Source of the DNA: Gemmatimonadota bacterium
GTDB taxonomy: Bacteria > Gemmatimonadota > Gemmatimonadetes > Gemmatimonadales > Gemmatimonadaceae
NCBI GenBank assembly: GCA_021298395.1
Contig: JAJTFH010000005.1
Coordinates: forward strand, 1 to 64,000
Reading direction: 5' to 3'
DNA length: 64,000 nucleotides
Shown here: piece by piece, positions 31,520-41,649 of the stretch
How positions within the stretch are numbered: position 1 is the first letter of the stretch
Layout: every line of letters starts with the position of its first letter
Translations under genes and position numbers: made by a program
Notes under the pieces: model-generated
Told to the model about the DNA's origin: nothing
Seen by the model: the letters and a program-made list of their open reading frames with translations, nothing else
Databases searched by the model: none

Positions 31520-31547
31520 GGGGCGCCCGTCCAAGGACGGGCGCCCC
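31520..31547. terminator. Bidirectional hairpin terminator between the small protein gene and infA
   Basis: GGGGCGCCCGTCC-AA-GGACGGGCGCCCC perfect inverted repeat. Confidence 0.75.
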
Positions 31548-31593
31548 TTCGCCGTTCACCGATCGAGCGCGAGGAGCCCGAGCGAACCGCCGC

Positions 31594-31815
31594 TCAGGTC
31601 TTGTGGCGGAAGGTGATCCGACCGCGGCTCAGGTCGTAGGGCGAGACCTCGACCGTCACCCGATCCCCCTGGAGCACCCGGATGCGGAAGCGCCGCATCT
31701 TGCCGGCCATCGTCGCGAGCACGTCATGCCCGTTGGAGAGGAGCACGCGAAAGGTCGCGCTGGGGAGCACTTCGGTGACGGTGCCTTCGAGTTCGATCGC
31801 CTCTTCTTTCGCCAT
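31594..31815 (-). CDS. infA: Translation initiation factor IF-1
   Basis: '[73 protein letters not shown]'. Confidence 0.96.
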   Translation of the reverse strand: MAKEEAIELEGTVTEVLPSATFRVLLSNGHDVLATMAGKMRRFRIRVLQGDRVTVEVSPYDLSRGRITFRHKT

Positions 31816-31917
31816 GAGATCCGGTGCGGGTGAAGGGGGAAAGCTATCGAGCCGCCCCACGGGAGGGGTAGGGCTGGGACCCTATCCTTTTCCCTGCGGC
31901 CCACATAGCCTCCCCCC

Positions 31918-32490
31918 GTGCCCACGCTCGAACTCCTCGCCGCCGCCCTCGGGATCGCCTGTGTCTGGTGCAACGCGCGCGAACGGATCGAGGGATGGCC
32001 GCTGGCGATCGCGAGCGCCGCGCTCTACCTCGCCGTCTTCTGGGAGGCGCGTCTCTACGCCTACATGGGGCTCCAAGGGGTCTTCATCGTCCTCTCCGCC
32101 TCCGGCTGGTACGAGTGGCTCCATGGCGGGGCCGACCGCGGGCCGCTGCGAATCACCCGCACCACCGGCCGGCAGTGGCTCACGCTGGCGGCGCTCGGGA
32201 TCGCCGGCTCCGCCGGTCTCGCGGTGCTCCTCGCCCGCACCACCGATGCCGCCATGCCCCTCACCGATTCGATCGCCTCGGTGGCGAGCGTCCTCGCGCA
32301 GTGGATGATGACGCGGAAGCTCATCGAACACTGGATGCTCTGGATCGTGATCAACGTGGTGAGCATCGGGCTCTTCCTCTCGCAAGCCCTCTACCCCACG
32401 GCGGCGCAGTACGCCGTCCTCCTCGGCCTCGCGATCGCCGGGCATCGCCACTGGACCCGCACATGGCAGCGACCCGACGCGTCGTCCTGA
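31918..32490 (+). CDS. pnuC: PnuC-like nicotinamide riboside transporter
   Basis: Multi-TM; 'NARERIEGWPLAIASAALYLAVFWEARLYAYMGLQGVFIVLSASGWYEWL'; followed by NadR kinase; GTG start. Confidence 0.88.
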   Translation: MPTLELLAAALGIACVWCNARERIEGWPLAIASAALYLAVFWEARLYAYMGLQGVFIVLSASGWYEWLHGGADRGPLRITRTTGRQWLTLAALGIAGSAGLAVLLARTTDAAMPLTDSIASVASVLAQWMMTRKLIEHWMLWIVINVVSIGLFLSQALYPTAAQYAVLLGLAIAGHRHWTRTWQRPDASS

Positions 32491-32993
32491 TCGGCCCCGA
32501 GTCCACGGGGAAGACGACGCTCGCGGCGGAGCTGGCGGCGGCCTTCGGTGCGCCGTGGACGCCGGAATCCGCCCGCCTGATCGCGGAGTCGAACCCCGAG
32601 CCCCTCTCGGCGGCGACGATCGAACCGATCGCACGGCGGTGCATCGCACTCGAAGATGCGGCCCTCGCCACGCATCCCCCGCTCCTCATCCGCGACACCG
32701 ATCTCGTGAGCACGGTGGTGTATGCGCATCACTACTACCACACCTGTCCGACATGGATCGAGGCGGAGGCGCAGGCGCGGTTGGGTGACCTCTATCTGCT
32801 CTGTGCCCCCGATCTCCCCTGGACCGCCGACGGCATCCGGGATCGTCGCGACTCGCGTGACGCGCTCTTCGAGGACTTCCGACGGGAGCTCACACGACGC
32901 GGGGCGCACATGGTGGTGATCCGCGGGACCGGGGCGGGGCGGCGGGAGGCGGCGATCGGGGCGGTGAGGGCGAGGCTGGGGACCGCAGACTAG
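32463..32993 (+). CDS. nadR: NadR-like nicotinamide riboside kinase (P-loop ATPase)
   Basis: 'VVLIGPESTGKTTLAAELAAAFGAPWTPESAR' P-loop; 'RDTDLVSTVVYAHHYY'; partner of pnuC. Confidence 0.8.
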   Translation: MAATRRVVLIGPESTGKTTLAAELAAAFGAPWTPESARLIAESNPEPLSAATIEPIARRCIALEDAALATHPPLLIRDTDLVSTVVYAHHYYHTCPTWIEAEAQARLGDLYLLCAPDLPWTADGIRDRRDSRDALFEDFRRELTRRGAHMVVIRGTGAGRREAAIGAVRARLGTAD

Positions 32994-33030
32994 CGGCGGG
33001 ACGTTCCCAGCCGCCGGCACCACCCGCCGC

Positions 33031-34221
33031 CTACTGCACCATGTTGATCATGTCGAAGATGGGGAGGTACATCGCCACCACCATCCCCCCGACGACGACG
33101 CCGAGGAAGACGACCATCACGGGCTCGAGGAGGGAGAGGAGTCCGCTGACCGCGGCGTCCACCTCCTCATCATAGAAATCGGCGATCTTGCCCAGCATCT
33201 CGTCGAGACCGCCGGTCTGCTCACCGACGGAGATCATCGAGATCACCATCGGTGGGAAGACCTGGCTCTTGGCCAAGGGAGCGGCGATGGTATCGCCGCC
33301 GGCGATCGAGGCCCGCGACTCCATGATCGCATCGGAGACGACGCGATTCCCGGCGGTCTTGGCCGTGATCTCCAATCCGTCGAGGATGCTGACACCGGAG
33401 CTGATGAGCGTCCCGAGTGTCCGCGTGAACCGCGAGACCGCAGACTTCCGCAGCATGTCCCCGAGGACCGGGGCATTGATCAGGATCCGGTCGATCACGA
33501 GGTGCCCGTCGGGCGTCTTGTAGTAGCGCTGGAGCGAGACGACGAACGCCGCGACCACGGCGATCACCACCCACCAGAAGCGCTGCAGGAACTCCGACAT
33601 CACGATCACGATGCGGGTGGGGAGCGGCAGGGCGACGCCCGCCGATTCGAACATGGTCTGGAAGGTCGGGATCACGACGACGAGCAGGATGACCACCGCA
33701 CCGAAGGCGACGCTCAGAATCACCGCCGGGTAAATCATCGCCCCCTTCACCTTGCGCACGAGGGCATCGTTCTTCTCCATGAACGTCGCCAATCGGAGCA
33801 GGATCGTATCCAGGATGCCACCCGCCTCTCCGGCAGCGACCATGTTCACATAGAGATCGGTGAAGGCATTCGGATGTTTGGCCAACGCATCGGCCACCGT
33901 GTGCCCGGACTCCACGTCGAAGACGACCTGCCGCGTCACCTCTTGGAGGACCGGGTTCTCCGATTGCGTCGCGAGGATGTCCAACGCCTGCACGAGCGGG
34001 AGGCCGGAGTTGATCATCGTCGAGAACTGTCGGGTGAAGATCACGATATCTCGCATCGTGACCTTGCCCGAGGTCTTCCGCTTCGTCACTTCGTCGAGCT
34101 TGACGACGGTCAGGCGCAGTCGCTTGAGCTGCGCGGCGGCATCGTCTCGGCTCGAGGCATCGATGGTCGCGGTGCGGACCTCGCCTTGGGCCGTCCGGGC
34201 GGTGTAGAGATAATTCGGCAT
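33031..34221 (-). CDS. pilC: Type IV pilus inner-membrane platform protein
   Basis: 'FTRQFSTMINSGLPLVQALDILATQSENP', 'FTRTLGTLISSGVSILDGLEITAKTAGN' T2SSF repeats. Confidence 0.95.
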   Translation of the reverse strand: MPNYLYTARTAQGEVRTATIDASSRDDAAAQLKRLRLTVVKLDEVTKRKTSGKVTMRDIVIFTRQFSTMINSGLPLVQALDILATQSENPVLQEVTRQVVFDVESGHTVADALAKHPNAFTDLYVNMVAAGEAGGILDTILLRLATFMEKNDALVRKVKGAMIYPAVILSVAFGAVVILLVVVIPTFQTMFESAGVALPLPTRIVIVMSEFLQRFWWVVIAVVAAFVVSLQRYYKTPDGHLVIDRILINAPVLGDMLRKSAVSRFTRTLGTLISSGVSILDGLEITAKTAGNRVVSDAIMESRASIAGGDTIAAPLAKSQVFPPMVISMISVGEQTGGLDEMLGKIADFYDEEVDAAVSGLLSLLEPVMVVFLGVVVGGMVVAMYLPIFDMINMVQ

Positions 34222-34230
34222 GGGGAGAGA

Positions 34231-35394
34231 CTAGCTCCGGGGCCTCGGCCCCGCCCCGCCCCCGTGCGGCTCGTCCGCCCCCGCGCGCCCGATCATCCGG
34301 AGGAACTCGTTGCCATCGGGACTGACCCGCAGGCAGTCCTCCTCCGTCACGAGATTCGCCTGATGGAGCTGCATCAAGGAATCGTTCAGCGTCTGCATCC
34401 CGAATTTCTTCCCCGACTGCATCATCCCGTAGATCTGGTGCACCTTGTCGTCGCGAATCAGCGCCCGGATCGCCGGCGTCGCGACCAGGATCTCCATCGC
34501 GGCCACGCGTCCCTTCCCGCCCTTCCTGGGGATGAGCGCCTGGGTGACGACCCCCTCGAGCACGAAGGCGAGCTGCGTGCGCACCTGCTGCTGCTGATGG
34601 CTCGGGAAGACGTCGATGATCCGGTTGATCGCTTCGGCCGCGCTGTTCGTATGCAACGTCGCGAAGGCGAGATGCCCCGTCTCCGCGATCGTGAGTCCCG
34701 CATGGATCGTCTCGAAGTCACGCATCTCGCCCACCAGCACCACATCAGGATCCTCGCGGAGCGCGTACTTGAGCGCGCTCGCGAACGACTTGGTGTCCGC
34801 ACCGACTTCGCGCTGATTGATGAGGCATCCCTGATGCTTATGCACGAACTCGATCGGATCCTCGACCGTGAGGATATGCCCCTTGCGCTCCCGATTGATC
34901 TTGTCGAGCATCGCTGCCAGGGTCGTCGACTTCCCGGAGCCGGTGGGGCCGGTGACCAAGACGAGTCCGCGGGGCCGCTCCGCCAGGTGCGCGATGACCG
35001 GCGGGAGCCCCAACTGCTCCACGGTCTGGATCAGGTGGGGGATCTGCCGCAGGACCATGGCGACGCACCCGCGCTGCCGGAAGCAGTTCGCACGAAAACG
35101 CGCCAGATGCTGGATCCCGAAGGAGAAATCGAGCTCATCCTCCTGCTCGAAGCGCTTCTTGTGGCTCTCCGTCAGGACGGAGTACGCGAGCTGTGTCGTG
35201 TCCTTCGGTTGGAGTATCACCTCCACGCGCGAGCGCCGCATCTCACCGTCGATCCGCAACATGGGGTGATTGCCCACGGTGAGATGCAGGTCGGACGCCC
35301 CCCGCTCGATCATCTCTTCCAAGAGCGTGCGGAGATTGAGGACGGACGAGGCGGTCGCCTCAGGGACCGACGACGGGACAGTCATGTCGCGCAC
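34231..35394 (-). CDS. pilT: Type IV pilus retraction ATPase
   Basis: 'GLVLVTGPTGSGKSTTLAAMLDKINRER', 'ALREDPDVVLVGEMRDFETIHAGLTIAETGHLAFATLHTNSA'. Confidence 0.95.
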   Translation of the reverse strand: MRDMTVPSSVPEATASSVLNLRTLLEEMIERGASDLHLTVGNHPMLRIDGEMRRSRVEVILQPKDTTQLAYSVLTESHKKRFEQEDELDFSFGIQHLARFRANCFRQRGCVAMVLRQIPHLIQTVEQLGLPPVIAHLAERPRGLVLVTGPTGSGKSTTLAAMLDKINRERKGHILTVEDPIEFVHKHQGCLINQREVGADTKSFASALKYALREDPDVVLVGEMRDFETIHAGLTIAETGHLAFATLHTNSAAEAINRIIDVFPSHQQQQVRTQLAFVLEGVVTQALIPRKGGKGRVAAMEILVATPAIRALIRDDKVHQIYGMMQSGKKFGMQTLNDSLMQLHQANLVTEEDCLRVSPDGNEFLRMIGRAGADEPHGGGAGPRPRS

Positions 35395-35419
35395 CGAGGA
35401 GCGGGGACGATGCCGGGGA

Positions 35420-37255
35420 TCACGCGCTGGTCTCGCGGACGACCTGTTCCAGCGTGGTGATCCCCTTCCAGACCTTGATCAGGCCGTCCATCCGCAGGGT
35501 CAACATGCCATCGGCGATGGCCGCATCGCGGATCTCCGCCGCGCCGACGTTCTGCAGGATCAACTTCCGGAGCGCCGGGGTCATGAACATCACCTCATAC
35601 GCGCCTTGACGGCCCTTCAAGCCCGATCCGCCACAGGCCTCGCACCCACGCCCCCGGAAGTACGGCAGCTGACGCACCTTGGTATCGAGCGTGACGGACG
35701 CCAAGAGCGATGCCGACTCCTTCGGCGCGCGGGCGATCATATCGCGGATCGACGGCTCGGTGAAGCGAAGGTCGCGCAACGACGTGTCCGATCCGAGTTT
35801 CGCGGCATCGAACTCGAGCGGATCCGGGGTGACCATCGTCTTACACCCCGAGCAGATGCGCCGAAGGAGCCGCTGGGCCAACACGAGGTTGAGCGCCGAG
35901 CTCACATTGAACGGCTCGAGCCCCATGTCCAGCAGGCGCGTCACCGTCTCCGCCGCGGAATTGGTGTGCAGCGTCGAGAGCACCAGATGCCCCGTGAGCG
36001 CCGCCTTGATCGCGATCCCACCAGTCTCGAGGTCGCGGATCTCGCCCACCATGATGATGTTCGGGTCCTGTCGCAGGAACGCCTTGAGCGCCGCGGCGAA
36101 GGTCATCCCGACCTCCGTGCGCACCTGCACCTGGTTCACCCCGTAGAGGTTGTACTCGACGGGGTCCTCCGCGGTCATGATGTTCGTGTCGACCGCATTG
36201 ACCTTGCTGATGCAACTGTAGAGGGTCGTCGTCTTCCCCGACCCCGTGGGCCCGGTGACGAGCACCATGCCGTAGGGATTCGAGACCGCCTCCATGAGCT
36301 CCTTCTCGGCGCGCGGCTCGATCCCGAACTTCTCGAGCTCCAGCGTCAGATTCCCCTTGTCGAGGATGCGGAGCACCACCTTCTCCCCGAAGAGGGTCGG
36401 GAGCGTGGAGACACGGAAGTCGATGACCTTCTTCCCCAACTTGAGCTTGATGCGCCCATCCTGCGGAACGCGCCGCTCGGCGATGTTGAGCGCCGCCATG
36501 ATCTTGAATCGGGAGATCAGGGCCGGCTGCATCCTCTTCGGGGGCTTCATCACCTCGATCAGCGCCCCGTCGATCCGATACCGTACCCGGAGGTCATGCT
36601 CGAAGCACTCGAAATGAATGTCCGAGGCGCCACGCCTCACCGCGTCGGCCAGGATCGCGTTGAGGAGCTTCACCACCGGGGCGTCGTCGACCGCGGCCGC
36701 CCGCGCCGCCGCCGACGTCTCCTCGGCGGTGGCCTCCATCACCTCGATGTCCGTCTCGACATCGAGCTCCTCCAGCTCGGTGAGGAGCGCCGACATCTGC
36801 TCCTCCGCCTTCGTCTCATACTGCCGGTCAATGACGCCCTTGAGGGTGTACTCTCCCGCGATCACCGGGAAGACGTCATACCGGGTCATGAACTTGAGGT
36901 CTTCGATGACCCCGAGGTTCGTCGGGTCGGCCATCGCCACCGTCAGGACCCGCCCATTCCGCTTGAGGGGCAACACCAAATGCGTGGTGGCCAGGTCTGC
37001 CGGAATCAACTTGGCGATCTTGGGGTCGACCTCGAACTTCGACAGGTCGACCGCCGGTACCTTGTAGTGCCGGGCGAGGAAGCGCGTGAGCTCGTTCTCG
37101 GGAATGAACCCGAGCTTCACCAGGTTGTAGCCGATCCGCGTCCCATGCTCCTTTTGCATGGCGATCGCCCGATCCAACTGCTCGCGCGTGATCTTCCCCT
37201 CCGCCAGGAGGAGGTCGCCGATGCGAACGGAAATCGTGGAGACGGGAGCGGCCAT
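35420..37255 (-). CDS. pilB: Type IV pilus extension ATPase
   Basis: N-terminal MshEN-like domain, 'VTGPTGSGKTTTLYSCISKVN', 'FLRQDPNIIMVGEIRDLETGGIAIKAALTGHLVLSTLHTNSA', Cys zinc motif. Confidence 0.95.
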   Translation of the reverse strand: MAAPVSTISVRIGDLLLAEGKITREQLDRAIAMQKEHGTRIGYNLVKLGFIPENELTRFLARHYKVPAVDLSKFEVDPKIAKLIPADLATTHLVLPLKRNGRVLTVAMADPTNLGVIEDLKFMTRYDVFPVIAGEYTLKGVIDRQYETKAEEQMSALLTELEELDVETDIEVMEATAEETSAAARAAAVDDAPVVKLLNAILADAVRRGASDIHFECFEHDLRVRYRIDGALIEVMKPPKRMQPALISRFKIMAALNIAERRVPQDGRIKLKLGKKVIDFRVSTLPTLFGEKVVLRILDKGNLTLELEKFGIEPRAEKELMEAVSNPYGMVLVTGPTGSGKTTTLYSCISKVNAVDTNIMTAEDPVEYNLYGVNQVQVRTEVGMTFAAALKAFLRQDPNIIMVGEIRDLETGGIAIKAALTGHLVLSTLHTNSAAETVTRLLDMGLEPFNVSSALNLVLAQRLLRRICSGCKTMVTPDPLEFDAAKLGSDTSLRDLRFTEPSIRDMIARAPKESASLLASVTLDTKVRQLPYFRGRGCEACGGSGLKGRQGAYEVMFMTPALRKLILQNVGAAEIRDAAIADGMLTLRMDGLIKVWKGITTLEQVVRETSA

Positions 37256-37385
37256 GATCCAAGGCGAGGGGGACACCGGAGGGGTTGCCTGACCGCACGA
37301 CCCCATCAAGAGAAGATAGCAAAGCTCGAGCGCACCGGGCGGCCAGGGGCGCGTCACGGATGACCGACCCTCGCACCCGACGGAC

Positions 37386-37889
37386 TCACGGAGGACGACG
37401 AGGGGAGCCAGAGAAGGTCACATACGGCGCCAGACGGGCGGTCGTCTTCTCTCCGATGCCCGGGACACGCATGAACGCCGTCGCCGAGCCGAACATCCCG
37501 CTTTGCTCACGGTCCTGGACGATCCGCTTCGCCAGCGCCGGTCCGATCCCCGGGAGGGTCACCAAGACCGATTCTGGTGCGGTGTCGAGGTCGACCGGCG
37601 GCGTCTTGGTCCGTCGCTCCGCCCGCGTCTCGCCTCGTGACGCGGTGGGCGCCACGGGTGGCAGCGGGGGCGACGAGACGGACCGCTTCGATGCGAAGGC
37701 CGGCGCACCTGCGCCACGCCGCCCGCGCGCCGCGAGCGCGCTATCCACGGCAGCGAGTTGGCCTGCGAGCGCCTCCCGCGCCGAGGGAGGCGTCTCCGCC
37801 TCTCGCCAGCGCATCACCCGCACCCCCGTTCCCAGCGAGAGGACAGCGGCGAGGAAGAGGAGCGCCTGACGTTCCGCGGGGGTGGGCAT
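37386..37889 (-). CDS. comEA: ComEA-like helix-hairpin-helix protein
   Basis: 'VDLDTAPESVLVTLPGIGPALAKRIVQDREQSGMFGSATAFMRVPGIGEKTTARLAPYV'. Confidence 0.82.
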   Translation of the reverse strand: MPTPAERQALLFLAAVLSLGTGVRVMRWREAETPPSAREALAGQLAAVDSALAARGRRGAGAPAFASKRSVSSPPLPPVAPTASRGETRAERRTKTPPVDLDTAPESVLVTLPGIGPALAKRIVQDREQSGMFGSATAFMRVPGIGEKTTARLAPYVTFSGSPRRPP

Positions 37890-37942
37890 CCCCCACCCTG
37901 CCCCAGGGAGGCCCCCCCAGCATCACCTCGCCATCGCGCCCA

Positions 37943-38914
37943 CTACCGTGGCGTCGCGGTGAGCTCCCGGATCAGCGCGACCGCCACGTCCCCCACGAGC
38001 TGCAGGGTCTGCTGCGACACCCTATCCGGGGTGTCGGCGACGGTGTGGTGCCAGGGATAATCGAGATCGATCACATCGATCACCCGGAGCCCCTTCGCGA
38101 GCAACGGCACATGGTCATCGGTGATCGCCAACCCGCTGCGATTGGTGAAGACGGCGCCATGCCCGAGCCGCTGCGCGGTGGACCAGACGCGTTGCACGAC
38201 CTCCGGCGCCCCGCGCACCGAATGGGCCTCCTGCTCGAAGACCGGCGCCTCGTCCCCGACCATGTCCCAGAGCACCCCGAACAACGGGGCGTACCCCGGC
38301 TCGGGGAGGCGCTCGGCGAAGTACCGGGAGCCGATCAGGACATCGGTGTTGGTCTCGAAGTCGCCGTAATCCTCGCCATCGACCAGTAGGAGATCGACCC
38401 CGACCTCCGGGGCGCGACGCGCCAACGCCTCGGCGACCCCCAACAGGATCGCGACCCCGGAGCCCCCATCGTTCGCGCCGAGGACCGGTGCGCGGCGCTT
38501 GGCGGGATCGGGGTCGCTGTCGGCGACGGGACGGGAGTCCCAATGCGCCAGATAGAGCACGCGGCGGGCTTCCGTCGGGCGGAACCGCGCGAGGATGTTC
38601 CGCATCGGCAGGGACCGCCCATCGGCGGTGGTATGGGTCCAGCGCTGGACGATCACCGTATCGGCCCGTCGGCGGAGCTCGGCCTCCAACCAGTCGGCGG
38701 CTCGGGCATGGGCCTCGGTTCCGGGGACACGTGCGCCGAAAGCGACCTGGGCCTGGACCGCCTCGAGCGCGGCGGCCCCGTCGAACTCGCTCGCAGCACC
38801 TGTGGCCGCCGCCTCGCGCCCCGCCGCGTCAGCGCGCTCACCGCCGCAGGCGGCCCCGGTGCAGAGTACCGCGCCCCACGCGAGCACGATGAGCGAATCA
38901 CGAATCTGGGACAC
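37943..38914 (-). CDS. M28-family zinc peptidase / glutaminyl-cyclase-like lipoprotein
   Basis: 'YLAHWDSRPVADSDPDPAKRRAPVLGANDGGSGVAILL', 'DGEDYGDFE'; GTG start at 38914 with lipobox-like ACGG. Confidence 0.85.
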   Translation of the reverse strand: MSQIRDSLIVLAWGAVLCTGAACGGERADAAGREAAATGAASEFDGAAALEAVQAQVAFGARVPGTEAHARAADWLEAELRRRADTVIVQRWTHTTADGRSLPMRNILARFRPTEARRVLYLAHWDSRPVADSDPDPAKRRAPVLGANDGGSGVAILLGVAEALARRAPEVGVDLLLVDGEDYGDFETNTDVLIGSRYFAERLPEPGYAPLFGVLWDMVGDEAPVFEQEAHSVRGAPEVVQRVWSTAQRLGHGAVFTNRSGLAITDDHVPLLAKGLRVIDVIDLDYPWHHTVADTPDRVSQQTLQLVGDVAVALIRELTATPR

Positions 38915-39043
38915 AGGGGGGCTCCTCAGGGGTAAGAGAGGGCGGCTCCGACCCACGCCACCGGCGCGGTGCGCTTGCCCGGACACCTCGTTCCCTATGA
39001 ATATAGAAGGTTGTCCCCGTCCCCTGTCCCGAACCGTCCCCGA

Positions 39044-40564
39044 GTGCGCATCGTCACACGCTACGTGCTGAAGGAGCATCTCGGTCCGTTGGCCTTCGCG
39101 GTCTCGGCCCTGACCTCGCTCCTCCTGCTCAACTTCGTCGCCAAGCGCCTCGGCGACCTGGTCGGGAAAGGACTCCCGTGGACGGTGATCACGGAGTTCC
39201 TCCTCCTCTCGATCCCCTTCACGTTGGCGATGACGCTCCCGATGGCGGTGCTCGTCGCCACCATGCACGCCTTCTCGCGCCTCGCCGCGGAGAACGAGAT
39301 CACCGCCTTCAAGGCGAGCGGGGTGAGCATGCAGCGGCTGGTCATCCCCGTCATCCTCGCCTCGGTGGGGCTGACCCTCGGGATGGTGCTCTTCAACGAC
39401 CAGGTGCTCCCTCGGGCCAACCATCGGCTCGCCACCTTGCAGGCCGACATCGCGCGGGTGAAGCCGACCCTCGCGCTCAACGAGCAGGTGATCAACGAGG
39501 TGGTGCCGCGGCAGCTCTATCTCCGGGCCGCCCGCATCGCCTCGGGCTCCAACCAGATGCAGGATGTCACGATCTACGACCTCGCCGATCCGGCGAACCG
39601 TCGGACGATCGTCGCCGACAGTGGCCACCTCGCCCTCTCGCCGAGCGGGGAGGACCTGATCCTCACGCTCTACGACGGGAGCACCACGGCGATCGATCCC
39701 GCGCAGCGGGCGCGACTCCAGCGCAGCTTCTTCCGCGAGGATGTGATCGCGGTGCGTGGGGTCTCCGCGCGCCTGGATCGGGGGAACGACCGTGGCATGT
39801 ACAAGTCGGATCGCGAACTGAGCGTCTGCGAGCTCCAGATGCGCGTGGCGGACGCCTCGGTGCAGCGGGATAGTGCGTGGGCGCGCATCCGCCGCGCGGA
39901 GGGGGATTCGATCGCCGCCCAGCGGGTGCCCGGGGTCCCGGGGGGTGTCGGGGCGCTCTACTGCGCCGCGTTCGCGCAGGTGCTGCGATGGATCACCCCG
40001 GATCCGGCGCATGCCGCGACCGTGGTCGCGACCGTGGCTGGAACCATGGCCGCGCAACCACCCCGCGTCGCGCCGGAGGTCCCGGCCGCGCCCGCCGGTG
40101 CCGATGTGACCGTCGCCGCCAGCGCCGACGCGGTGTTGCTCGAAGGGATGCGGTTCGAGCTGCAGGTGGCGCAGCACACCATCGACCAGTACCGCGTGGA
40201 GATCGAGAAGAAGTTCGCGATCGCCGTGGCGTGCACGGTGTTCGTGTTGCTCGGCGCGCCGATCGCCCTCCGGTTCCCGCGCGGTGGCGTGGGGCTCACC
40301 ATCGGCGTGAGCCTCGGGGTCTTCGCGCTCTATTACATCGGCCTGCTCGGCGGCGAGGCGCTCGCCGACCGGGCGATCCTGAGCCCCACCCTCGCGATGT
40401 GGGGGGCGGACATCGCCCTCGGACTCCTCGGGATCTGGCTCACCCTCCGACTCGGCTCCGAGGGGGCCACCTCGCGCGGGAGTGAGACCGCGGAGCGCTG
40501 GCACCGGTGGAAGCAGCGGTGGGCCGCGAAGCGCCGGCCCACGGCCGCGCGAGGGCGAGCCTGA
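39044..40564 (+). CDS. lptF: LptF/YjgP-family permease (LPS export)
   Basis: 'RYVLKEHLGPLAFAVSALTSLLLLNF', 'ENEITAFKASGVSMQRLVIPVI'; GTG start candidate. Confidence 0.87.
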   Translation: MRIVTRYVLKEHLGPLAFAVSALTSLLLLNFVAKRLGDLVGKGLPWTVITEFLLLSIPFTLAMTLPMAVLVATMHAFSRLAAENEITAFKASGVSMQRLVIPVILASVGLTLGMVLFNDQVLPRANHRLATLQADIARVKPTLALNEQVINEVVPRQLYLRAARIASGSNQMQDVTIYDLADPANRRTIVADSGHLALSPSGEDLILTLYDGSTTAIDPAQRARLQRSFFREDVIAVRGVSARLDRGNDRGMYKSDRELSVCELQMRVADASVQRDSAWARIRRAEGDSIAAQRVPGVPGGVGALYCAAFAQVLRWITPDPAHAATVVATVAGTMAAQPPRVAPEVPAAPAGADVTVAASADAVLLEGMRFELQVAQHTIDQYRVEIEKKFAIAVACTVFVLLGAPIALRFPRGGVGLTIGVSLGVFALYYIGLLGGEALADRAILSPTLAMWGADIALGLLGIWLTLRLGSEGATSRGSETAERWHRWKQRWAAKRRPTAARGRA

Positions 40565-41649
40565 TGGCGCGTCGCCTGCGTCCCCTGGATCGCTACGTCC
40601 TCCACGAGTTCTGGCGGGTGCTCATCGCCACCGCCCTCGGGTTCCCGCTCCTCGTCATCATCATCGACGTGAGTGAGAAGCTCGATTCGTATCTCGCGCG
40701 CGAGTTGCCGCCGGTGGACATCGCCCTCGCCTATCTCTTCGGGATCGCCGACACGATGTTCCTCGTCCTCCCGGCCGCGGTGCTCTTCGCGACCGTCTTC
40801 ACGATCGGGAACTTCACCCGACACAGCGAGATCACCGCGGCCAAAGCCTCGGGGATCTCCTTCCATCGGTTCATCGCGCCGATCGCGGTCGGGGCGGTCG
40901 GGGTGACGCTCTTCGGCCTCCTCCTCGCAGAGGTCGTCCCCCCGCTCAATGCGCGGCGCCTCGAGCTCTTGCAGGAGAAGGCGTTCCGGAACGCCGACCA
41001 GCGCGCGAACTTCGCCTACGCCTCGGAGACGGGGCGCGTGTATCGGATCAGCCAGGCGTCGGTGACCGGTGGGACGGTCGAGGGGATCGAGATCGAGCGA
41101 CGCGGCACGGGACCGGACTATCCGACCTATGTGATCGCGGCGGGCACGGGCGAGTGGGCGGAGTCCGCGGGGTGGGTGCTGCGCGACGGGGTCGTGCATC
41201 TCCTCCCCGACTCTCTCTCCAACCTCACCTTCCGGTTCGACTCGTTGCGTGATGCCGGTTTCCGCGAGCCCCCGGCCAGCCTGATGGCGAACCCCAAGGC
41301 CCCGGCGGAGATGGGATATCGCGACCTCGGGCGCTTCATCGAGGCCATGGAGCGCTCCGGCACGAACGTGAAGAAGTTGCGGGTGGAGCGGATGCTCAAG
41401 ATCGCGATCCCCTTCACCTCGGTGATCATCATGTTGATCGGGGCCCCGCTCGCCACGAGCACGCAACGTGGGGGAACGGCGTACGGGATCGGGATCAGTC
41501 TCGCGATCACCGTCGTCTTCCTCATGATGATCCAACTCACGCAGGCGATCGGGGCGGGCGGGCTGGTACAGCCGGAACTCGCGGCCTGGATGCCCGGGGT
41601 CTTCTTCGGGATCATCGGCTCCATCCTCCTCTATCGGGTGCGCACATGA
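40564..41649 (+). CDS. lptG: LptG/YjgQ-family permease (LPS export)
   Basis: 'LDRYVLHEFWRVLIATALGFPLLVIIID', 'HSEITAAKASGISFHRFIAPI'; tgATG overlap with lptF. Confidence 0.87.
   Translation: MARRLRPLDRYVLHEFWRVLIATALGFPLLVIIIDVSEKLDSYLARELPPVDIALAYLFGIADTMFLVLPAAVLFATVFTIGNFTRHSEITAAKASGISFHRFIAPIAVGAVGVTLFGLLLAEVVPPLNARRLELLQEKAFRNADQRANFAYASETGRVYRISQASVTGGTVEGIEIERRGTGPDYPTYVIAAGTGEWAESAGWVLRDGVVHLLPDSLSNLTFRFDSLRDAGFREPPASLMANPKAPAEMGYRDLGRFIEAMERSGTNVKKLRVERMLKIAIPFTSVIIMLIGAPLATSTQRGGTAYGIGISLAITVVFLMMIQLTQAIGAGGLVQPELAAWMPGVFFGIIGSILLYRVRT

Noticed and set aside
35270-37363. 697-aa plus-strand ORF opposite pilB
   Set aside because: Antisense to a clear pilB; composition (R/E/D/H/L-rich) is the antisense signature.
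37943-40504. Minus-strand ORF extending the M28 peptidase to 853 aa
   Set aside because: The upstream extension is antisense to lptF; the peptidase signal peptide/lipobox begins at GTG 38914.
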